From: Nitrospirota bacterium
GTDB lineage: Bacteria > Nitrospinota_A > UBA7883 > JACRGQ01
Assembly (NCBI GenBank): GCA_024275955.1
Contig: JAJRYD010000041.1
Location: 1 to 17,676, forward strand
DNA: 17,676 bases
Direction: 5' to 3'
Under the pieces are notes generated by a model. It was not told where the DNA came from. It made no database searches and saw only the letters and a program-made list of their open reading frames with translations. Made by a program: the position numbers and the translations under genes. Shown here one piece after another: positions 14,228-17,676 of this stretch; the first letter of the stretch is position 1, and each line of letters begins with the position of its first letter.

Positions 14228-16102
14228 ATGAGCTTTGTACCATATGCCGTCTCGTGGAACCTTACCCAAAGGTGCAATCTTCTTTGCGAACATTGCTACA
14301 TGGATGCGGGCGAGCGTGAAAAAGGCGGCCCAGACGAACTTTCTACAAAAAAAGCGCTAGAGATTGTTGGGCAAATTGCGGAAGTAAACCCGGGAGCTGT
14401 TCTTATACTGACAGGCGGAGAGCCTCTTATGCGGGCTGACATCTACGATATCGCTTCCAAAGCTTCGGGTCTTGGCATGATGGTAGTGCTAGGCACGAAC
14501 GGAACGATGCTGACAGCCGAAACAGTAAAAAAGCTAAAGGAATCCGGCGTATCAGGCATAGGGATAAGCATAGACTCTCTCGATGAAACTCTGCACGATT
14601 CATTCAGGGGACTTAAAGGCGCGTTAAAAAAATCAATCGCCGGTCTCGAAGCGGCGCGCGACGGCGGGCTGGAAGTACAGGTACAAACCACCCCAACCAC
14701 TAAAAACCTTGACGAAATACCAAAGATAGCCGAGTGGGCTCATAACTTTGGCGCGAAGGTTTTTAACCTTTTCTTTCTTGTATGCACAGGCAGAGGAGAA
14801 GAGATGGCCGACATCACGCCGGAGGAATACGAAAAAGTCCTCAAATGGGCGGTAGAGGCGCAGAGTGAATTCTCTGGAATGATGATACGCCCAAAATGCG
14901 CCCCCCACTTCAAACGGATTCTTTATCAAACAGAAAAGAACCACCCGTTACTAAGCACATATATAGCGGCATGCAGAGCCGGCACGCACTATTGCAGAAT
15001 AACTCCAAACGGAGAGGTGACACCCTGCCCTTACATGCCTCAAACTTCTGGCGATTTAAAAGAGGTCTCCTTTAAAGAGATTTGGGAAGAGTCGTCTTCA
15101 TTAACGCAGTTCCGCACGCCGGAGTATGGTGGCAAATGCGGGCTGTGCGCTTACAGGCTTTTGTGCGGTGGTTGCCGAGCAAGAGCATACGCAGAGCTTG
15201 GCGATGTTATGCAGGAAGACCAGTGGTGCGTCTACGAGCCTATCGCGATGGAAAAAGCGATAGAAAACCCAGATACGCAGGCAAAGTTCGCAACAGCAGA
15301 GCCGGTAGGCGACATAAATGAAAAGTGGAGCGATGAGGCAAAAGAAAAGCTTTCGCGGATGCCGGTGTTCGCGCGCTCTATTGTACAAAAAGCTTCAGAA
15401 AAATATGCCGATGATAACAACATAGATGAAATTACTGTTGAAGTAATGAGGACAGCCGCGCCGCCTCCAGCTCAGTTCGTTGGCAAAAACTTCGGCAAGC
15501 CGACCGGCAAAATAGAAGATGGCCGGAAAGATAAAGAAGAAAGAAAAGAAGACGACGTTGAATGGGACGAAGACGCGAAAGCACGGCTGGAAGACGCGCC
15601 AGACTTCGTACGGCCCGGAATACGCAAGCTTATGCAAAAACGGGCAAGAGAGCGAAGCCAAAAAAAAATAACAACAGAATTTCTTACAGAGATAAGAAAC
15701 GAATCTATGATGCTGGTTACGAGGCGTGTCAAGAAAATGGGGTTCGATAAGATGGAAATGTCTGCGTGGGACAAAGCAAAAGATATTTTCAAAAAGTCGA
15801 GCGTCAAAAAAGAGACTATAGATACCATCGCCAGTTTTCTTGATAAACGCGAAGTAGTAAACGAAGATATGATAAAGAAATTTGAAAGCTACTTGGAAGA
15901 CGACTCCAAATCAATCGGATGGGAAAAAGAGGCGAAGGAACGGCTGGCAAAAGCGCCATTTTTTGTAAGGAACAAGGCGAAAGCTTTTATAGAACAACAT
16001 GCAAAAGAGAACGGCTACAGGTACGTTACCCTCAAAGCGGTAGAAGAGGCGATGGCAAACCTGCCGATGGGAAAAATGTTTTCAAAGCCAAATAAAGGCT
16101 AA
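14228..16102 (+). CDS. radical SAM/SPASM enzyme (NirJ/AhbC/AhbD-like) with repeated PCP_red modules
   Basis: This is a 624-residue protein. The radical SAM core has C-x3-C-x2-C at Cys16, 20 and 23 in NLTQRCNLLCEHCYMDAG, and TGGEP at 62-66 for SAM binding. The RPKCAPHFK segment (Cys224) and the SPASM-type cysteines 249, 256, 267, 304, 307, 313, 316 and 334, in CGLC...CGGCRARAYAELGD...WC, fit the haem-biosynthesis radical SAM group (NirJ, AhbC, AhbD). These enzymes act on sirohaem-derived side chains or coproporphyrin. From 367 to the end come PCP_red-like modules with the pattern W-x3-A-x3-L-x3-P-x-F-x-R: clear copies at about 367-412, 446-492 and 565-610, and a degenerate copy at about 514-556. 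A charged linker (about 425-445) separates the first two. The catalytic part normally ends near 340, so nearly half the protein is this added region. It is the last gene of the operon. The substrate is not known. Confidence 0.9.
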   Translation: MSFVPYAVSWNLTQRCNLLCEHCYMDAGEREKGGPDELSTKKALEIVGQIAEVNPGAVLILTGGEPLMRADIYDIASKASGLGMMVVLGTNGTMLTAETVKKLKESGVSGIGISIDSLDETLHDSFRGLKGALKKSIAGLEAARDGGLEVQVQTTPTTKNLDEIPKIAEWAHNFGAKVFNLFFLVCTGRGEEMADITPEEYEKVLKWAVEAQSEFSGMMIRPKCAPHFKRILYQTEKNHPLLSTYIAACRAGTHYCRITPNGEVTPCPYMPQTSGDLKEVSFKEIWEESSSLTQFRTPEYGGKCGLCAYRLLCGGCRARAYAELGDVMQEDQWCVYEPIAMEKAIENPDTQAKFATAEPVGDINEKWSDEAKEKLSRMPVFARSIVQKASEKYADDNNIDEITVEVMRTAAPPPAQFVGKNFGKPTGKIEDGRKDKEERKEDDVEWDEDAKARLEDAPDFVRPGIRKLMQKRARERSQKKITTEFLTEIRNESMMLVTRRVKKMGFDKMEMSAWDKAKDIFKKSSVKKETIDTIASFLDKREVVNEDMIKKFESYLEDDSKSIGWEKEAKERLAKAPFFVRNKAKAFIEQHAKENGYRYVTLKAVEEAMANLPMGKMFSKPNKG

Positions 16103-16113
16103 AAAAGTAAAGC

Positions 16114-16143
16114 TTGATTAATCTTTAACATGCAGAATAAATA
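16114..16143 (+). promoter_or_regulatory. possible promoter upstream of the short ORF
   Basis: TTGATT at 16114-16119 is followed after 18 bases by TAAATA (16138-16143), or after 17 bases by ATAAAT. The match is modest and the region is AT-rich, so this could be chance. Confidence 0.25.
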
Positions 16144-16200
16144 ACTGTCAACACCCTCCGCCTACACTACTCCAAGGTTTGAATAGAGAATGTAAATTGG

Positions 16201-16230
16201 TCAAAATTAACAAGGGGCATCTATGTTCAA
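16201..16230 (+). repeat. diverged direct repeat of the porin leader, copy 1
   Basis: TCAAAATTAA, a purine-rich ribosome site and ATGTTCAA occur here and again at 16416-16446 before and over the porin start. The outer 10-base and 8-base blocks are identical; the middle differs mostly by transitions and one inserted base. Confidence 0.6.
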
Positions 16231-16294
16231 CAGTCTTATGAGCCATATACGTCAAACATTTTCCTCGACCACTTTCGAGAGCTTAATCAACTAA
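16223..16294 (+). CDS. short 23-residue ORF, possible leader peptide or decayed porin start
   Basis: The ATG is preceded by AAGGGG at 16212-16217 with a 5-base gap, a good ribosome site. It encodes MFNSLMSHIRQTFSSTTFES plus LIN and stops with TAA at 16292-16294, inside the 26-bp palindrome. The first residues (MFNSL) echo the porin start (MFKKL), and the leader is a diverged copy of the porin leader. I see two readings: a translated leader peptide whose stop in the palindrome couples translation to the structure, or the remains of a duplicated porin gene. No homologue is recognised. Confidence 0.35.
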   Translation: MFNSLMSHIRQTFSSTTFESLIN

Positions 16295-16311
16295 TCAATT
16301 GATTAGTTGAT
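16286..16311 (+). promoter_or_regulatory. perfect 26-bp palindrome, probable operator
   Basis: The half-site ATCAACTAATCAA is followed directly by its exact reverse complement, with no spacer and no mismatch. It lies 18 bases upstream of the -35 region of the predicted porin promoter. It is not followed by a T run, so it is unlikely to be a terminator. A dimeric regulator (for example MarR- or TetR-like) binding here is the simplest reading. Confidence 0.65.
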
Positions 16312-16328
16312 ACAACTGCCTGAAATTA

Positions 16329-16364
16329 TTGATTTTACATAAAGCAGATTGTGCTATATATGAT
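16329..16364 (+). promoter_or_regulatory. probable porin promoter
   Basis: There are -35 candidates TTGATT (16329-16334) and TTTACA (16334-16339), and -10 candidates TATATG (16357-16362, 17 bases from TTTACA) and TATGAT (16359-16364, 19 bases). The exact pair is uncertain. The leader would be about 65-70 bases long. Confidence 0.4.
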
Positions 16365-16415
16365 ATTGTAGCTTTGCGGTTGTTTGACAGTAATTCAGGA
16401 ATTTTTAAAGTTTGC

Positions 16416-16446
16416 TCAAAATTAATTTAGGAGTATTTATGTTCAA
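16416..16446 (+). repeat. diverged direct repeat of the porin leader, copy 2
   Basis: This is the partner of the copy at 16201-16230. It contains the functional-looking ribosome site TTAGGAG (16427-16433) and the porin ATG. Confidence 0.6.
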
Positions 16447-17653
16447 GAAATTGAGTCCGGTTTCTTTGGCAGTTGTCGTTTTATCAATATTCATTTTAAG
16501 CATTCCGGCACAAGCCGGCGAACCTATCGGCAACAATACGCTAATCAAGAAGCTTATAGAAAAAGGGGTTTTGAGCAAAGAGGAAGCGAAGGAGATTAGC
16601 TCCAGCTATCCAAAAGTAAAACTTGGTGGACGGGTTCAGGTTCAGTACAGGAATCATGGCGGAGCGACAGACGCAAAAAAAGCGAACGAGTTTTTCATGC
16701 GCCGCGCAAGGTTCACGATCGACGCACAGCTAAGCGAAACGGTTTTCGCAAAGCTTAACCCCTTTTTCGATAAAGGATCGGTCGGCCTTAAAGATGCCTA
16801 TATCGGTTTTCATACCGGCGGCGGCAAAGTTACTCTTGGTAACCAGTATGTTCCTTTCAGCAGAGAGGCTCTTACATCTTCCAAATACCTTCAGTTCGTA
16901 GAAAGAAACCTCACATCACAGCTCGCGCCTTTCAGGCAGATGGGCGTTTTGTTTCAGGGCAACGGCATAGATAAAAAGTTTGCTTACAAGGCAGGTATTT
17001 TTAACGGCAGTCTCAACAGCTCTAAAGTGGACATTGCCGGAAAGAAAATAAAGAAAAACCAGATATACCACATAGAGCTTGATAAGAACGACAACAACGC
17101 GTTGATGTACGGAGGCCGTCTTGAGTACCATCCTTTCGGTTTTCTGAAAATGAGCCAAGAAAACTTTAAAGGCGAGACCAAGCTCGCGCTAGGCACCAGC
17201 TACTACGCTTCCGACGATACCGCCAAGGCAGGCGCCACAGCCGACACAGCGAAGGGAAGCAATGCTATCAACTTTGACGCAGACCTCCGGCTCGGCAATT
17301 TATCGGCCCTTGCCGAATATACCGCCAGAAAAATCGACTACTACGATTCCACTTTAGCCACAGGCGATTCGAGCCAAAAATCGTACTCATTGCAAGGCTC
17401 TTATATGGTCACCCCTAAGTTCGCGGTAGCGGCCAGATATGAATTTCTCGATTATGATGACACCGATTCGGGCCTTACAGGCAATGATGGACAGCTGGAA
17501 GATATCTGGACAACTATCAGGGTGAGCTACTACTTTCAGAAGCACCACACCAAAATTCAGGCCAACTATGTAACCAAGGATGAGAAGATGCCGGCAGGCG
17601 GCGTAAAGCCGAAGAATGACACTCTGCTTATACAGACAGCTTGGTACTTCTAG
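16439..17653 (+). CDS. outer-membrane porin of the OprO/OprP (phosphate-selective porin) type
   Basis: This is a 404-residue beta-barrel channel of the outer membrane. The start is the ATG at 16439, supported by TTAGGAG five bases upstream; an in-frame TTG at 16412 is less likely. The signal peptide has a basic start (FKK), a hydrophobic core and cleavage after AQA at about residue 26. The mature N-terminus has a short helical region LIKKLIEKGVLSKEEAKEIS (35-54), common in this porin group. The barrel then begins with KLGGRVQVQYR and FFMRRARFTIDAQLSE. Alternating strands continue to the end, and the protein finishes with TAWYF; a terminal Phe is the outer-membrane insertion signal. The family includes phosphate/polyphosphate channels, but selectivity cannot be read from the sequence. 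A 26-bp palindrome upstream suggests that expression is controlled by a dimeric regulator. Confidence 0.9.
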   Translation: MFKKLSPVSLAVVVLSIFILSIPAQAGEPIGNNTLIKKLIEKGVLSKEEAKEISSSYPKVKLGGRVQVQYRNHGGATDAKKANEFFMRRARFTIDAQLSETVFAKLNPFFDKGSVGLKDAYIGFHTGGGKVTLGNQYVPFSREALTSSKYLQFVERNLTSQLAPFRQMGVLFQGNGIDKKFAYKAGIFNGSLNSSKVDIAGKKIKKNQIYHIELDKNDNNALMYGGRLEYHPFGFLKMSQENFKGETKLALGTSYYASDDTAKAGATADTAKGSNAINFDADLRLGNLSALAEYTARKIDYYDSTLATGDSSQKSYSLQGSYMVTPKFAVAARYEFLDYDDTDSGLTGNDGQLEDIWTTIRVSYYFQKHHTKIQANYVTKDEKMPAGGVKPKNDTLLIQTAWYF

Positions 17654-17676
17654 GCTGAACTTTAAACGCCTTCTAG

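Larger units (their letters stand above)
16103..16438 (+). other. 336-base intergenic regulatory region before the porin gene
   Basis: This AT-rich gap holds a short 23-codon ORF (16223-16294), a perfect 26-bp palindrome (16286-16311), promoter-like sequences and a diverged duplicate of the porin leader. No clear terminator for the upstream operon is visible; the only hairpin (TAAAG/CTTTA at about 16107-16126) is short and lacks a T run. Confidence 0.6.

Noticed and set aside
12336-16102. Photosynthesis (bacteriochlorophyll) gene cluster because of the PCP_red modules
   Set aside because: No BchL/BchN/BchB catalytic domains or other pigment genes are present; only the small module is shared.
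16286-16311. The palindrome as an intrinsic terminator of the upstream operon
   Set aside because: The stem is AT-rich and no T run follows on either strand; an operator is a better reading.
16384-16389. TTGACA as a -35 for the porin gene
   Set aside because: No acceptable -10 lies 16-18 bases downstream, and a start there would fall close to or past the ribosome site.

Overview
The window is a dense bacterial chromosomal segment with moderate G+C and AT-rich gaps. It most likely comes from a Gram-negative bacterium with an anaerobic or microaerobic, cytochrome-rich metabolism. The signs are a 2-oxoacid:ferredoxin oxidoreductase subunit, a nine-haem membrane c-type cytochrome, a monohaem lipoprotein cytochrome, an NirJ/Ahb-like radical SAM enzyme, and an outer-membrane porin ending in Phe. 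This suits deltaproteobacteria-like, Nitrospirota or Nitrospinota-like lineages, but the phylum cannot be fixed from this sequence alone. No insertion sequences, CRISPR arrays or phage genes are visible.

Layout. Positions 1-2370 (+): the 3' part of a pyruvate/2-oxoacid:ferredoxin oxidoreductase beta subunit, a nine-haem membrane-anchored cytochrome, and a small membrane protein whose start overlaps the cytochrome stop by one base. Positions 2403-6206 (+): galU, an Hsp20 small heat shock protein and lon, the last two overlapping by 8 bases as a chaperone-protease unit. Positions 6290-6685 (-): a YbgC-type thioesterase, divergent from a bifunctional homocysteine methyltransferase/methylenetetrahydrofolate reductase (6758-8557, +), which is followed by priA (8569-10758, +). 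Positions 10775-11480 (-): a monohaem lipoprotein cytochrome with its own near-consensus promoter and an intrinsic terminator. Positions 11544-12105: tRNA-Glu(CTC) with its promoter, then a small Fis-like helix-turn-helix gene on the minus strand.

Positions 12264-16102 (+) are the most unusual part. A good promoter precedes three close genes: a six-helix membrane protein resembling DUF420, a tandem universal stress protein, and a radical SAM/SPASM enzyme of the NirJ/AhbC/AhbD type. The last two proteins both carry the short C-terminal helical module known from light-independent protochlorophyllide reductase (PCP_red): one copy in the Usp protein, three clear copies plus one degenerate copy in the radical SAM protein. 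All three genes can be tied to tetrapyrroles or haem, so I infer a haem/tetrapyrrole-related stress or maturation operon.

Positions 16103-16438 hold a regulatory region with a 23-codon ORF, a perfect 26-bp palindrome and a promoter-like sequence. They lead into an OprO/OprP-like porin (16439-17653). The leader of the small ORF is a diverged copy of the porin leader. Several genes elsewhere have a -10-like hexamer only 6-10 bases before the start codon and no Shine-Dalgarno sequence, suggesting leaderless transcripts.
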